From Arachis hypogaea (taxonomy: Eukaryota; Streptophyta; Magnoliopsida; Fabales; Fabaceae): 64,000 nt of DNA. Below the pieces are notes generated by a model. It searched no databases. It worked only from the letters and a program-made list of their open reading frames with translations, and was not told the origin of the DNA. Position numbers and translations under genes: made by a program. How positions within the stretch are numbered: position 1 is the stretch's first letter; the number at the start of each line of letters is the position of its first letter. Of the stretch, positions 8,791-21,194 are shown in pieces. Where the stretch lies: assembly GCF_003086295.3 (NCBI RefSeq), contig NC_092051.1:16236810-16300809 (forward strand), written 5' to 3'.

Positions 8791-11638
8791 CTAGAGACCT
8801 AATCGTAACCACTGTGAGGACATTCTTCTGTCCAAAATATTTTTTACCACATTTTTTACAAAAGAATCAAAGCAAGTTGAGCAGCAACCTCTTATCAAAC
8901 TAGTTTGTCCACCTGCCATTAGTTCAATGTGGGGGCAGACATCTGGTGCGGGCACAGACCGAACCTCACTCTTCTTGTGCTCAAGACCACATGCAGCTAG
9001 TACGGTGTGTTTAGAACTCCTTGCAACGTCCTTGAGAGTATTATGCCCTGAATCAAGAATTTGGTGGCATGAACAAAAAGCAAAACAGAACCATGATACA
9101 ATTTCTTTGTAATCAGAAATCACGATGGAAACGTGTTCCAAAGATTGAAAAAGGGTTGATAAACACACGTGCCTCAATGAAGGTTCTACGCTTACCTAAA
9201 TCAACATCTCGAGATAAGCTCCACAGGTGTCTTTTAACCATAGACTTCAACTGCTGCTTTATTGTTTCGAAGTTACTCTCTTCTTTGATAGCAACGGGTA
9301 AGCTATTGTCAGTGACCACGTCTATGCTGTTGTTGAACGGATAAACTTGTTCATAATCAGATACGGAAGGTGTTGTTGCCACAAGTACGGGCAATAGCAC
9401 ACCGTGCATAGATCTGTTGGCAAGCATAGCTGAATCCTGAACCACTGGTCTTCTAGCATTGCCAATTCTCGTTGAGGAGAGGTCTGCATTCTGCATTGAT
9501 GGAGACATATTGTTGTTGCATAATCTCTCGTCTAAGAATGGGTGGTACGATGTTCCCGCATCCTGTGCCCTTGTATGCTGTGTTGCATTTGTTTCCCTGC
9601 CTTGATCGGTTTGAGAGTTATACAAGTTACTTGTTGAATTGGTAGCTGAAGTACCATTGGTTCTGCCAGATACCGAACGTAGCTGGTGAATCTGTCGGAG
9701 TATCCAGCGCCTTTCTGATAAAGTCGGTGCCCCTCCTCCAGGTCCTGGAGAAGCTAGTTCAACACTTCTACCAGAAACTCTAGCAGATGAAATATGCCCA
9801 AATCCTTGACTAAAAGATGCCCGGGGTGAAGATAACATGTTGAGGTCTATACTTTCTCGTTCATTAAGAACAATTGATGGTCTAACAGGCAAGTTTTGAG
9901 TTGGGACACTTGGATCAGTCACACGTTCTTGAACTTGAGAGCTTGAAGATGCCAAAGCATCCGGTCTGCAACCATCACAATACCAATTACCTTCAGGTAC
10001 TTCCCGACCCAAACCAACACAATATGTGTGTGCAGGGGAATCACAGATATCACATAGTAACATGAGGGCATCATCTCCACCTTGATGGCACTCTGAACAA
10101 ATAACATCCTCATATGGATCAATATAGCTCCTGAGTTCTTCTTCGGTGGGCTGGTAAACCTATATGACACATAAAAACATTTGAACCAGACCTATAATAT
10201 AACAAGTGCAAAACCGAAAAGCAGGAAATCAAAAGTACAAGCACAATTTAAGTACCTGGTCGCGTTCAGGCACTTCTACTACCACTTCTCTAAAATCAAC
10301 TCCTGCAGTCGATCTGGCAGGCTTAGTAATTGTTCTGAATCTCTGCTTACACAAAGGACACCGAGTTTCCACTTTTGCCCACTCCACAATGCAGGTAAAG
10401 CAAAAGTAGTGAGTACAACAATTTAGTATTCCTCTTATTTTTCTTTTATTTTCCTCAGAAAAACAAATTCCGCACACCTGCTTTCCCAACTCATTTTTTA
10501 AATCCTCTACCTTTTCCTTACCCTTTCTTCCTTGAGATTCATCTATCTTTTCCTTACCCTTTCGACCATGAGGCTTCCTTAGTTGGTGTCGATCTTCATG
10601 TAACTCAATCTCTTCATTTTTTGTTAAATGGGAAGAACTCCTCAAATTCCTTCTAGAGCTTTGACACAATTCTTGGGCTTCTCGGACCTGTTCTCTTTCT
10701 TCTTCGGAGATAGTAAACTCGAAATCAGATGAACCAGAAGAGGCACCATATGCATCGGAATTGGAATCCTCGGGTAGAAGCATTCTCCTTGGCCTACCCA
10801 ATTCTTTCCTCCTTTTTGTCCTGCTGGCTGGGCCATTATCAATAAAATCATCCACATCATCACATCTTACTTTCCTCTTTAACCCTCTATTCCTTCTTTT
10901 CTTTTTCAAGGGTTTATTTGAAGCTCTAGATTTCTTCCTCTTTCGATGTTTGGTAGAAGTCACGGAAACCTTTCTCTTCAAAATCTTCTTGCCCACTTTC
11001 ATGTTGTTATTTTTCTTCTTTCTTCCCCTTGATTCTTCTTCCTCTACTAAGTAATCTCCTTCCTCTAGTGAAAATTCCTCATCATCATCTTCAAAATCAA
11101 AGTCCTCATCGTCGTCATCGCCATTGTCCTCATCATCATCATCATATTTGAAATCCTCATCTTCATCCTCATCATCCTCACCCTCCTTCTCCCTACTTCC
11201 ACCTCCACATCCATCTCCATCTCCATCTCCATCTCCATCTCCATCTCCATCTCCATCTTTTACTTGTTCTTGTTCTTGTTCTTGTTCTTCTTGTGCTTCT
11301 TGATCTTCATGTTTTGCATATGCAATCCTTCCCCTTTTTCGTGTGCTTTTACTTGCATTTTTCTGTCGACCACAAACACCATTCCTGGCCTCTGATCTAT
11401 TGAATTTCTTCACTTGTTGAATTCCATCATCTTCTTCCTCCTCGTCTATAAAAGCATCATAACTCTCCTCTGTTGCACATCCATCTAGAGAGGAGCTATA
11501 TTCGTCCGGACAATCGGACACTTCTTCATCTTCATCTGAAACCACATAATCTTCATCGGAATCATCGGAACCACCTTCCTTTGACCGAGCCCTATTCCTA
11601 AAGCTGCTTTTGCCACTAATTTTTCCTCCCCTTACCAT
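8791..11638 (-). CDS. RING and PHD finger protein with acidic N-terminus, 867 aa, three coding exons
   Basis: Exons 11638-10256, 10159-9196 and 9047-8791, all GT-AG with consistent phase. The ATG at 11636-11638 gives MVRGGKISGKSSF. Residues about 20-190 are strongly acidic (Asp/Glu/Ser) with a DG tract, followed by Lys/Arg-rich segments resembling nuclear localisation signals (KKKRRNRGLKRK). A C3HC4 RING lies at 389-430 (CGICF, CTHYFC, CPLC) and a C4HC3 PHD at about 482-526 (CSEC, CDICDSPAHTYC, WYCDGC). The C-terminus (VARSSKHTVLAACGLEH, GQTSLIRGCCSTCFDSFV) resembles the conserved tail of plant PHD/RING proteins. A RING suggests E3 ubiquitin ligase activity and a PHD suggests histone-tail reading; both roles are inferred from the domains. 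Nuclear location is likely. Confidence 0.88.
11205..11258 (-). repeat. Hexanucleotide (CATCTC)n tract coding for Asp-Gly repeats
   Basis: About eight near-perfect copies on the + strand, read on the minus strand as GATGGA units giving a (Asp-Gly)n run inside the acidic N-terminus of the RING/PHD protein. In-frame hexamers allow length change without frameshift. Confidence 0.8.
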
Positions 11639-11795
11639 CTGTTTTTCCACACCAAAAAGAAAAAACCAAAACTATTTTTAAAAACCTAATCAAGTGTATA
11701 AAGAATGAAAATTCCTCAAAACAACAAGAACGAAAGAAATCACATCAAATTAAGTCATCAATATTTTGTACGGGTTGCGGTTTCGTGGATTTACC
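11639..11795 (-). other. Probable 5'-UTR intron and upstream leader of the RING/PHD gene
   Basis: On the minus strand an acceptor (GGAAAAACAG) sits directly before the ATG, and a good donor (AAG then GTAAATC) ends at 11795/11794. The sequence further upstream (11796-12200) is GC-richer than its surroundings, as expected of a first exon. An AT-rich TATATATA tract near 12253-12262 could supply the TATA box. Inference from splice consensus only. Confidence 0.5.
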
Positions 11796-12199
11796 CTTGA
11801 TGGCGGCTTCACAGGCAAAACCGCAACACAGAGGTGGGGTTCATGGTGGTCGCAGCTTGAAGGGCAAAGTACGCGTGGAATCGGCGGCAGAATCAAACGC
11901 ACCTGACAGATTGGCAGACAGTAGTTGAGATTCGCAGCGGCCGGGAGTGCAGGTGTCTCCGATTCGCGTCAAGCGGTGGTCTCCTTTGATTCGCGTCGTG
12001 GCGTCGTGCGGTGGTTTCCTTCGATTCGCGTCCTTCGCAGCGGTCGAAGACGGAGATCGATAGAAGGAGTGTCAGCGGAGGAGTTTAGATCGGTGATAAG
12101 AGACGGCAACGGTGCGGCGAGGGGTATAGAAGGGAGAGGGATCTGAACCCTAGGTGAGGGATGAGGGTGAAGATGATGCAAAAATTGGGCATCAAAACT

Positions 12200-13054
12200 C
12201 AAATGTGAATAGAGAAAAGTCAGAAAAAGGGTCGGGTTTTCAGAAATAATAAACTATATATATTTTGTACACGGGTCACCGGGTGAACTTTTTTCATGCC
12301 CGATATCTAACCCAGATAAAGTTACAGATATTCACTTATGCTTGTGCCGCTTCAACTTGAAGTGACCAAATCCGAACCGTTATTCAGCCATTGGATCGGA
12401 TCAGCCCTTTATGGATGTGGGTCGGGTAATCGTGTTGCCATTTTAACCCACGTTTAGTAATTGACTCATGCATATCTCATGTAAGATTAGGAATTTGGAT
12501 TCTATGCTTTTTTATTTTTCCTTTTTTTTATACTTTTAGGATTTCATGTTTGACTCGTACTTTCTTTTTTTTTTTTTTTTTTTTTTTGCATTAGTTACTT
12601 GATATCTCTTATAGTTGATAATTATTACAATATTAATATATTTAATTAAACTATTTAGCATTAAGCCATTAACAAATATTTTTATGCGAATAGTCATATT
12701 TTTTTAAATACTTCTTATGAGTAGTTCCCAATTTTACTATATTTAGTTAAAAATTAATTATAGATAGTTTAATGACAAAAAAAACTTAATTAGTATACAA
12801 CAAATAAATACACACAAACATAATATATTAATTTAAGCTATTCCAAAAATAAATGTAATTTATGTAGGCTTATAAAAACTAACTTTTAAAAATTAACTTT
12901 TTAAAGTTATAGTATTTGTATTTGATAAATTAAATTAAAAATAATTTTTAATAAATACAAACAACAACAAATATGTTTCATAAAATAGTTTTTAAAATTT
13001 TAAAAATACTATAATAGATATTAATGTAAGAATTAAATTTAGATATTGTGCTTA
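12200..13054. other. Intergenic AT-rich DNA
   Basis: Contains a T-homopolymer at about 12566-12587. No gene recognised. Confidence 0.4.
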
Positions 13055-13062
13055 TTTAGATG

Positions 13063-13839
13063 CAGTGATGGATCTAAAAAATTTTGATAGTGGGGTTATA
13101 TATATATATTGTTATATTGGTCTTAAATAAAAAATTTAGCCTCCGAGTGTATATTTGATGCAAATTGAAAACTTTAGAGACAAAATTAAAACAAAATAAA
13201 ACTTAGAGGTATTTTTAAAACTTTTGTCAAATTTTGGGATAAAAAATATACTTTATCCTTATAAATATCTGTCTTTTTATATAGGATAATGATACATATT
13301 CATATTTTTTTGTTAACCAAGTCCAATCAAATTTGTCTAAGACAACAAAAATCAGTTATGACTAATATTATTTTAAGTTTTATTGTTTAACTTTATTAGA
13401 CTTAGTTCATAAAAAGACTTGGATGTGTAGTATTTCTTTTACATATATATAAGTAAATACTTATTTAGAAATTTACTTCTTATGCAATTAGAAGTCAATT
13501 CTTATTGAGATTCATAGTTAAAAAAGTTCTTTCAATTAATATAGTTATAGAAAAAAATTAAAACTAATATAAAAAAAGATAAATAACACTCTTTCGAGTT
13601 GATTTCTAAGAAAAAAACACAAATTTCATTTAAATTGAGAATTGATCATTCTAATGACATCTAATATGAAATTTTTAAATTGATTATGAAGTACCAAAAG
13701 TTGAATAAAAAATTATTATGGGATCAAATTTAATAATTTAGTTGGGGCAAATAAATATTATTATCATATACTGCTCAAAAAAATTTCAAATCGTAGTGGG
13801 GCGATTGCCCCCACACTCATATACATACATCCGTCCCTG
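13063..13839. mobile_element. Nonautonomous hAT-type element (777 bp) with 8-bp target duplication
   Basis: The ends are imperfect inverted repeats: CAGTGATGGATCTA on the left and, reverse-complemented, CAGGGACGGATGTA on the right, the CAGNG(A/G)CGGAT pattern of plant hAT elements. Flanking 8-mers TTTAGATG (13055-13062) and TTTGGATG (13840-13847) match in seven of eight positions, the target-duplication length of hAT. The interior is AT-rich with no transposase frame, so it needs a partner in trans. Confidence 0.75.
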
Positions 13840-13847
13840 TTTGGATG

Positions 13848-14259
13848 TCATTAAGTTGATAAAAAAATTTCAATAAAAAAAGATCTTTTTATTTTTAGTG
13901 TATTTGGTAAATTTCTAGTAGTAAAAGTAAAAGTACTAAAAAAATTAAAAAAAAAATATCTTTTTTTGAGAAACTATAATTTACATCTTTTTTAAAAGAT
14001 TTTTTTAAAAATATTTTTCACATAATAAATAAATAAAAATAATTTTATATTGTTATACCTAAACATAATTGAAAATAAAAATATCTTTTTACATAAGATA
14101 TCCAAACATAAAATTACTTTTACTTTTTTATAAGATCTTTTAAAAAAAATAACTCGAAAAAATCTTTTCTTAAAAACTCACCCAAACAATCCCATTAATT
14201 AATATATGAGGTTATATTAGACTTTTTAATTTTGATAAACACAATTCAACTTTAAAAAA
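13848..14259. repeat. AT-rich MITE-like remnant
   Basis: Begins near a GGATGTCATTAAGTTGAT segment and ends with CACCCAAACAATCCC, a frequent terminus of plant MITEs. Repeated AAAGATCTTTT-type palindromes occur inside. Boundaries uncertain. Confidence 0.35.
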
Positions 14260-14767
14260 TAGAGTAAAGTATCATTTTTGTCTCTAACATTTGGGGTAAG
14301 TTCTATTTGTGTCCCTAATGTTTAAATTGTCCTATTTGTATTTCTAACATTTGTAAAAGTGACTCAATGTTATCCTGACATCAATTACACATCATGAACT
14401 TCAGTTTGAATTTTGAAAATCTTTTCTTAAAGTTAGAATATAAATGTTTGGGACAGAATCGATGATCCACTCCGAAAAATAACTCATCAAAAGTTGAAAC
14501 TAATTCCTACAACATTTATATAATTCACTTTTCTAAGGATATAATTGAATCTAAATACAAATAGTGATGGGTACCATATTAAAATTGAACACATTCAAGT
14601 GAGACCTAATTGAAAATGAATACATCCAAATGAAAATAATTAAAAAATACAATTTGAGTTGTATTTTTTAATTGACGACAGAATAACATTGAATCATTTT
14701 TATAAACGTTAAGGACATAAATATAACTTATCCCAAATGTTAAAAACAAAAATAATACTTTACTCTT
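14260..14767. mobile_element. MITE with inverted ends of about 60 bp
   Basis: The left end (AGAGTAAAGTATCATTTTTG, then TCTCTAACATTTGGGGTAAG) is the near reverse complement of the right end, which finishes AATAATACTTTACTCT. The arms carry a handful of mismatches over about 60 bp. The interior has an additional inverted pair (GTGACTCAATGTTATCCTG and its complement). No coding capacity. The family type cannot be told without a database comparison. Confidence 0.7.
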
Positions 14768-15431
14768 AAAAAATATTCTCTTAAATATTTTTAAAAGTAC
14801 CCATAAATTTAAAAAGCTACGAGTATAAGCTTATGAACTTTTTTATTTACTAAGGGTGAAACGACCTTTTTAAAAAGTTTTACTTAATTAAGTCGTAATA
14901 TGTTAATTTTTTTTAGAAAAAAAATAGGATTATAGAATTAATAATAACATCTTTTTATGTTTGACATTTGTTATATATAGATTCAGAACTTGAGTAATAA
15001 GCTTGTTAAAAAGAAGTTAATATAGAAATTTTCCAAATTTTAAGCAATTCATTGCATGATAATTGTAAAAGAAAGTAGCAAAAATTATAAAAGGCTTGGA
15101 TGAAAAGTGAAGCAAAGAGAAACTTTTCTTGCGTTATATGTTTTACAATTAATAATTTTATAAAATAGAACCATATAAAATTAAAATAGACGAATGAAGT
15201 AGGACTTTGCCGAATGGCAAAACAATTTCTAAGCGTTCACACTCCTTGTTTGTAGCTTTCTCCATGTCTACCTAATTAAGCTGGACGGCTTAGGGTTTTT
15301 CCACCATGTGCTTTCTTTCCTAATGCTCTTATTTTAATAAATATAGTTTCATTGAGATTAAATGAATATCTATGCAATTCTATAGCTTATAACTTATAAA
15401 TTACATAAAGTGTATCTGTATTTCAATTTTA
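14768..15431. other. AT-rich DNA with no recognised feature
   Basis: I see nothing that supports a gene or element before the target duplication at 15432. Confidence 0.4.
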
Positions 15432-15436
15432 TATAC

Positions 15437-15968
15437 TGTTCATACCCTGTCCCAATAATAAAGGTCCAAAACCAAGCGAGAGGCCTAATCTAAAGGGTTG
15501 GGCCTCACCCAGTACCAATCTTTGTCTTAGGAAGTTGGTATTCGTCACGACTTGCTCTAAAGAAGTCGGGAACGAGGGTTATCTGGCAGATAAGCACTCA
15601 TTTGAATGAATAATTGCCCCTAGAATCTCTCTACCCACTTCCACAAGCCATATCTTAACTTTCCTAAGATAAAGGGACGGTTAACACCCTAAAAAAGTGG
15701 CACTACTCCAACGGTGGTTATTGGTTCACCACTATAAATACACTGACACTTCTCAGGTATCTCTAAGCCCCAATACTCTCTAGACCTGCTCACACCCTTG
15801 CTGACTTAAGCATTGGAGTGTCTTTGCAGGTACCACCCCCCATTCTTTCGCACGCACAAGTCGGACGGAGGGCACCGAGTTGCAGATCCACTTGAAATCC
15901 TCCTCCTCTATACGTTTGGGCCAACCAACGCCGTCCAGCCCACTAATCTCCGGTTACCCATCGTAACA
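15437..15968 (+). repeat. 5' LTR (532 bp)
   Basis: Starts TGTTCATACCC and ends CCATCGTAACA. The TATA box is TATAAATA at 15733-15740, so transcription probably starts near 15765. By hand I counted about 16 substitutions and one 1-bp indel against the 3' LTR (about 3%), almost all C/T or G/A transitions. Confidence 0.95.
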
Positions 15969-15969
15969 T

Positions 15970-15987
15970 TGGCGCTGTTGCCGGGGA
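15970..15987 (+). promoter_or_regulatory. Primer binding site complementary to tRNA-Asp 3' end
   Basis: TGGCGCTGTTGCCGGGGA begins one base after the 5' LTR. It matches the complement of the 3' end of plant tRNA-Asp in 17 of 18 positions as I recall that tRNA. The tRNA assignment is from memory. Confidence 0.75.
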
Positions 15988-16006
15988 CCCGAGAGATCAA
16001 CTAGTG

Positions 16007-19000
16007 ATGGCGGATAGATCCCTTGAAGAGGGTCATGTGAAGTCAGATTCTGAACAAGAGAATCAGGACACCGGAAACAAGGATGCAGACTTGATCCTTC
16101 ACCAGGAAGCCAATGACCAACACAGGGAAGATACCTCCGGAATAAAAAATCCGAAGGTGAATTCTTCAGAAGGGCGCGAATCAGAGAAAGAGGGACCCTC
16201 CCATGCAACTGAGCTCATGGGATTAGTCCACAGTCGCCTCGAACAGTTAGAGCAGGAACGGGAGCGACAAAAGAAAACTGAAAAGAACCTAAAAGAGGAG
16301 ATGGAGCGACGAAAAGAGTTAGAAAGAAAACTCTTAAAGTTAGAATCCTCCCTCAAAGGTCGGAACTCCCGAGACGAACGAGAAGAACCACCACTAGGAG
16401 GGGATGATCCTTTCAGCGAGGAGATAATGAGGGCAAAAGTTCCAAGGAACTTCAAAAGCCCCGATATGGACCTCTATGACGGAACCACGGATCCAAAGCA
16501 TCACTTAAGCAATTTCAAAAGTCGGATGTACCTAGCTGATGCTTCCGACGCTACGCGATGCAAAGTTTTCCCGACCACCCTATCGAAAGCAGCGATGAAG
16601 TGGTTCGACAGCCTCCCTCCAAGGTCGGTCACCAGTTTCGAAGACCTCTCAAGGAAGTTCTTGATGAGGTTCTCCATCCAGAAAGATAAAGTGAAACATG
16701 CACCAAGCCTCCTGGGAATAAAACAGGAGGCCGGAGAATCCTTACGAGCCTATATGGAAAGGTTCAATAAAGCATGTTTAGAGATTCAAGACCTGCCCAC
16801 CGAGGCAGTCATAATGGGATTAGTCAATGGACTCAGAGAAGGTCCCTTCTCACAGTCCATATCAAAAAGACACCCCATCTCCTTAAGTGATGTACAAGAA
16901 AGAGCTGAAAAGTACATCAACATGGAGGAAAATGCCAAGTTGAGAGACCTGAGTTGGCGACCCGGGCACTTTCCCTTAGCAAAAGAGAGGGAGAGGGAAA
17001 CCAAGAAAATATCACTCTTATACTCCTCTGAAAGTTTCTATAGTGGATGTATACAGAGAGATTTGTAACACTGAAAGGTTACCACCCCCCAGACCCATTA
17101 AAAATAAAAGGGGGGGGGGGAGCCGCAGCGACTACTGTGAGTACCATAAAATATATGGCCACTCCACAAACGACTGCTACGACCTTAAAAATGTGATAGA
17201 AAAGCTGGCTAGAGAAGGTCGGCTTGACAGATATCTCATAGAAAGGTCGGACAGTCACGGCAAGAGAAAGCGAGACGATACGGATAGAAGAGACCCACCA
17301 CCGCAGACTCCGGAGAGACATGTCCATATGATCTCAGGGGGATTCGCGGGAGGGGGACTCACCAAATCTTCTCGCAAAAGGCATCTCAAGAGAGTATACC
17401 AGGTCGGAGGAGAGTCATCCGACCTCCCTACTAGTTCATTCACAAAAGAAGATGGGCAAGGAATAATCCCTGGACACGATGATCCAGTAGTAATAACTAT
17501 GATCCTAGCAAATGCCCATCTCCACAGAACCCTAGTAGACCAAGGAAGCTCAGCAGACATCCTTTTTAAACCCGCTTTTGATAAGCTAGGGTTGGATGAG
17601 AAAGAGTTGAGAGCTTACCCCGACACCTTATACGGATTAGGCGACACGCCAATAAAGCCACTGGGATTTTTGCCCCTCCACACCACTTTTGGAAAAGGGA
17701 AAAAATCAAAAACTCTAAGCATAGACTTCATAGTCATCGATGTAGGGTCAGCATATAATGCTTTAATCGGCAGAACTACCCTTAATCGACTCGGAGCGGT
17801 GGTATCCACTCCCTACCTTTGTATGAAATTTCCGACCTCAGCGGGAATAGCAACGATAAGGGGAGACCAAAAATTGGCAAGGAAATGCTACAATGAAAGC
17901 CTAAACCTGATAGGAAAAGGCAGGGAAGTTCATACTATCGAGCTCGGTGGAGCGAGGGCCAGAGAGGAGCTGCGTCCACAGCCGGGAGGAAAAACCGAGG
18001 AGATACAGGTCGGCGAAGAGAAAGGAAAAAATACTCACATAGGAGCCCACCTAGGGGAAACCTTAAAACAAAGGTTGACTAAGCTCCTAAGAGATAACTC
18101 CGATCTCTTCGCCTGGAAGGCCTCTGACATGCCCGGGATAAACCCCGAGCTCATGTCTCATAAGCTCTCAGTCTACCCGGGGTCCCGACCTATACAACAG
18201 AGAAGACGCAAGCTCGGCCCCGAACGAGCCCTAGTAGTAGAAGAGCAAGTACAGGCGCTCCTAGAAGCTGGCTTCATCAGAGAAGTCAAGTACCCAACAT
18301 GGCTAGCCAATGTAGTGCTAGTCAAAAAACAAAATGGCAAATGGAGAATGTGTGTCGACTATACCGACCTAAATAAGGCATGTCCCAAGGATCCCTATCC
18401 GTTGCCAAGCATTGATACCCTAGTAGACTCCAGCTCGGGGTATCAATACTTATCATTCATGGACGCCTACTCGAGGTATAACCAAATCCCGATGTATGAG
18501 CCAGACCAGGAGAAGACATCATTCATCACACCCAGAGCTAATTTCTGCTACGTGGTCATGCCATTTGGACTGAAAAATGCAGGAGCCACATATCAGAGGT
18601 TGATGAATAAGGTGTTTGCCTCTCACCTAGGGAACCTAATGGAAGTATACGTCGACGGCATGCTAGTAAAGACCAAGAAAGAAGTCGACCTCTTACCTGA
18701 CCTCTCACAAGTCTTTGACACCATAAGGTTGCACGGGATGAGACTAAATCCCTCAAAGTGCGCCTTCGCGGTAGAGGCAGGAAAATTCCTAGGGTTTATG
18801 CTAACACAAAGAGGGATTGAAGCTAACCCCGATAAGTGTAGAGCTATCCTGGAGATGAAAAGCCCGACTTGTTTGAGAGAGATCCAGCAACTAAATGGCC
18901 GACTTGCAGCCCTCTCCAGATTTTTGGCAGGATCGGCACTAAAATCCCTTCCGCTGTTCTCCTTATTGAGAAAGGGATGTCAGTTCGAATGGACTCCTGA

Positions 19001-21194
19001 ATGCGAGGAGGCGTTCCAGGAGTTCAAGAGATTCTTGAGCCAACCTCCTATTCTAACTCGACCTGTAGCTGGAGATGACCTCGTCCTATACCTATCTGTA
19101 GCAGACAAGGCCGTCTCATCGGCCCTGATAAGAGAAGACGAGGCCGGTCAGCACCCAGTATATTTCATCAGTAAAGTTCTACAAGGCCCTGAGCTAAGGT
19201 ACCACAAACTAGAGAAGTTTGCCTACTCCTTAGTAGTAGCTTCGCGAAGGCTACGGCCTTACTTTCAAGCTCACACAATAAGAGTCTGCACGAACCAACC
19301 CATGAAGCAAATCCTCCAAAAGACGGATGTTGCGGGGAGAATGGTTCAATGGGCAATAGAGCTCTCCGAGTTCGACTTGAGATATGAAGCTCGGACGGCG
19401 ATCAAAGCCCAGTGCTTCACCGACTTCATTGCAGAATACGCGGGAGATCAAGAGGAAAAACCAACTACATGGGAACTCTATGTAGATGGATCCTCAAACA
19501 AAACAGGAAGCGGCGCAGGCATAATATTGGTGGACGAAAGAGGAACCCAGATAGAGGTTTCCCTCAAATTTGAATTCCCGGCTTCAAATAATCAGGCAGA
19601 GTACGAAGCCCTGATTGCTGGATTGAAGCTGGCGGAAGAAATCGGTGCTACAAAGGTGATGGTATACAGTGACTCACAAGTGGTGACCTCCCAAATAAGT
19701 GGAGAATATCAGGCGAAAGACCCAAATATGAAGAGGTACTTGAAAAAAACCCTGGAACACCTTGGGTGCTTTGCAGAAACCGAGGTGAGACACATAACTC
19801 GGGATCTAAACAGCAAAGCAGACGCCCTATCCAAGCTAGCAAGTACCAAGCCAGGAGGAAATAACAAAAGCCTGATCCAAGAAACTCTCCAGGAACCCTC
19901 CGTGGTAAAAGTAGAAGACAAACAAGAGGTCCTTGAGGTAGTCGGACTAAACCTCGGATGGATGAACCCCTTGGTCGAATACATGAAGTTCGACATCCTT
20001 CCCAAGGAGGAGAAAGAGGCTAAGAAAATCCGTAGGGAAGCACAATACTACACCTTGGTGAGAAATATTCTCTATAGAAGGGGGATATCAACACCATTAT
20101 TAAAGTGCGTGCCGACCTCAAGAACTACCGAGGTGTTAGAGGAGATACATAGTGGGATCTGCGGAAACCATCTCGGGGCGAGGTCATTAGCCAGGAAAGT
20201 GATCCGAGCTGGATTCTACTGGCCAACCTTGCAGAAAGATGCCACAGAATTTGTGAAAAAGTGCCAACCATGTCAGATGCATGCAAATTTCCACGTGGCT
20301 CCCCCGGAGGAACTCATCACTATCACTTCTCCATGGCCCTTTGCAAAATGGGGAATGGATTTGTTAGGTCCTTTTCCCCAGGCGCCAGGACAAGTCAGAT
20401 ACCTGATCGTGGGAATAGATTATTTCACAAAGTGGATAGAAGCAGAACCATTGGCCACCATCAACGCACAAAGAAGTCGGAGGTTCCTCTACAAAAATAT
20501 CATCACAAGGTATGAGATACCTCATTCCATTACTACAGATAATGGAACCCAGTTCACCGACTCTACCTTTAGAAGCCTAGTAGCCAGTATGAAAATCAAA
20601 CACCAGTTCACCTCGGTGGAGCACCCGCAAGCCAATGGGCAAGCCGAGGCAGCCAACAAAGTCATACTGGCAGGGCTAAAAAAGAGATTACAAGATGCAA
20701 AAGGAGCCTGGGCTGAAGAGCTCCCACAAGTGCTATGGGCTTATAGGACGACTCCCCAATCCGCCACTGGAGAAACACTATTCCGACTAGTTTATGGCGT
20801 AGAAGATATGATCCCAATAGAAGTCAACGAGCAAAGCCCAAGAGTGATTCTCCATGACGAGATCGGAAATATACAGGGGCACAAAGAGGAGCTCGACTTG
20901 CTCCCCGAAATCTGAGAGGAAGCCCAGATAAGAGAAGCAGCGTTGAAGCAAAGGATGACCACAAGGTACAACAAAAAAGTCACTCGAAGAGCATTCGTCC
21001 CGAACGACTTGGTCTTGATCAGAAACGATATTGGAGTCAACAAATCAAGGGAAGGAAAACTCGCTGCAAATTGGAAGGGACCTTACAAAATCAATGAGGT
21101 CTTAGGAAAAGGTTATTATAAGGTGACCGACTTGAACGGCACCGAGTTACCAAGGTCGTGGCATGCTTGTAACATGAAAAGGTACTATAGTTGA
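16007..21194 (+). pseudogene. Tat-type gag-pol, broken by frameshift, stop codon and RT active-site change
   Basis: Gag begins at the ATG at 16007 after a charged coiled-coil-like N-terminus; the capsid-like domain lies at about 16430-16960 (MKWFDSLPPRSVTSFEDL). The frame then shifts by one base at about 16990-17020, since the pol frame is already gag-like just upstream of 17043. Domains: a CxxH/CxxC-type zinc-binding region (YCEYHKIYGHSTNDCYDLK), aspartic protease (VDQGSSADILF, about 17535), RT (about 18180-18800), RNase H (18990-19435), second RNase H (19470-19850, YVDGSSNKTGSGAG), and integrase (about 20130-20880) with its D, D and E positions present (GMDLLGP, TDNGTQF, GQAEAANK). The RT box reads YVDG at about 18646-18660 instead of YVDD. 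TGA at 20913-20915 cuts off the integrase C-terminus, whose frame continues to 21194. Confidence 0.93.

Noticed and set aside
8927..9344. Plus-strand open frames
   Set aside because: Complement of the last exons and intron of the RING/PHD gene, with no motif of their own.
11065..11256. Met-Glu repeat open frame on the minus strand
   Set aside because: Out-of-frame reading of the hexanucleotide and acidic tract of the RING/PHD gene.
16099..16455. Minus-strand open frame within gag
   Set aside because: Shadow of the gag coding frame, Ser/Arg/Phe-rich from complementing Lys/Glu codons.
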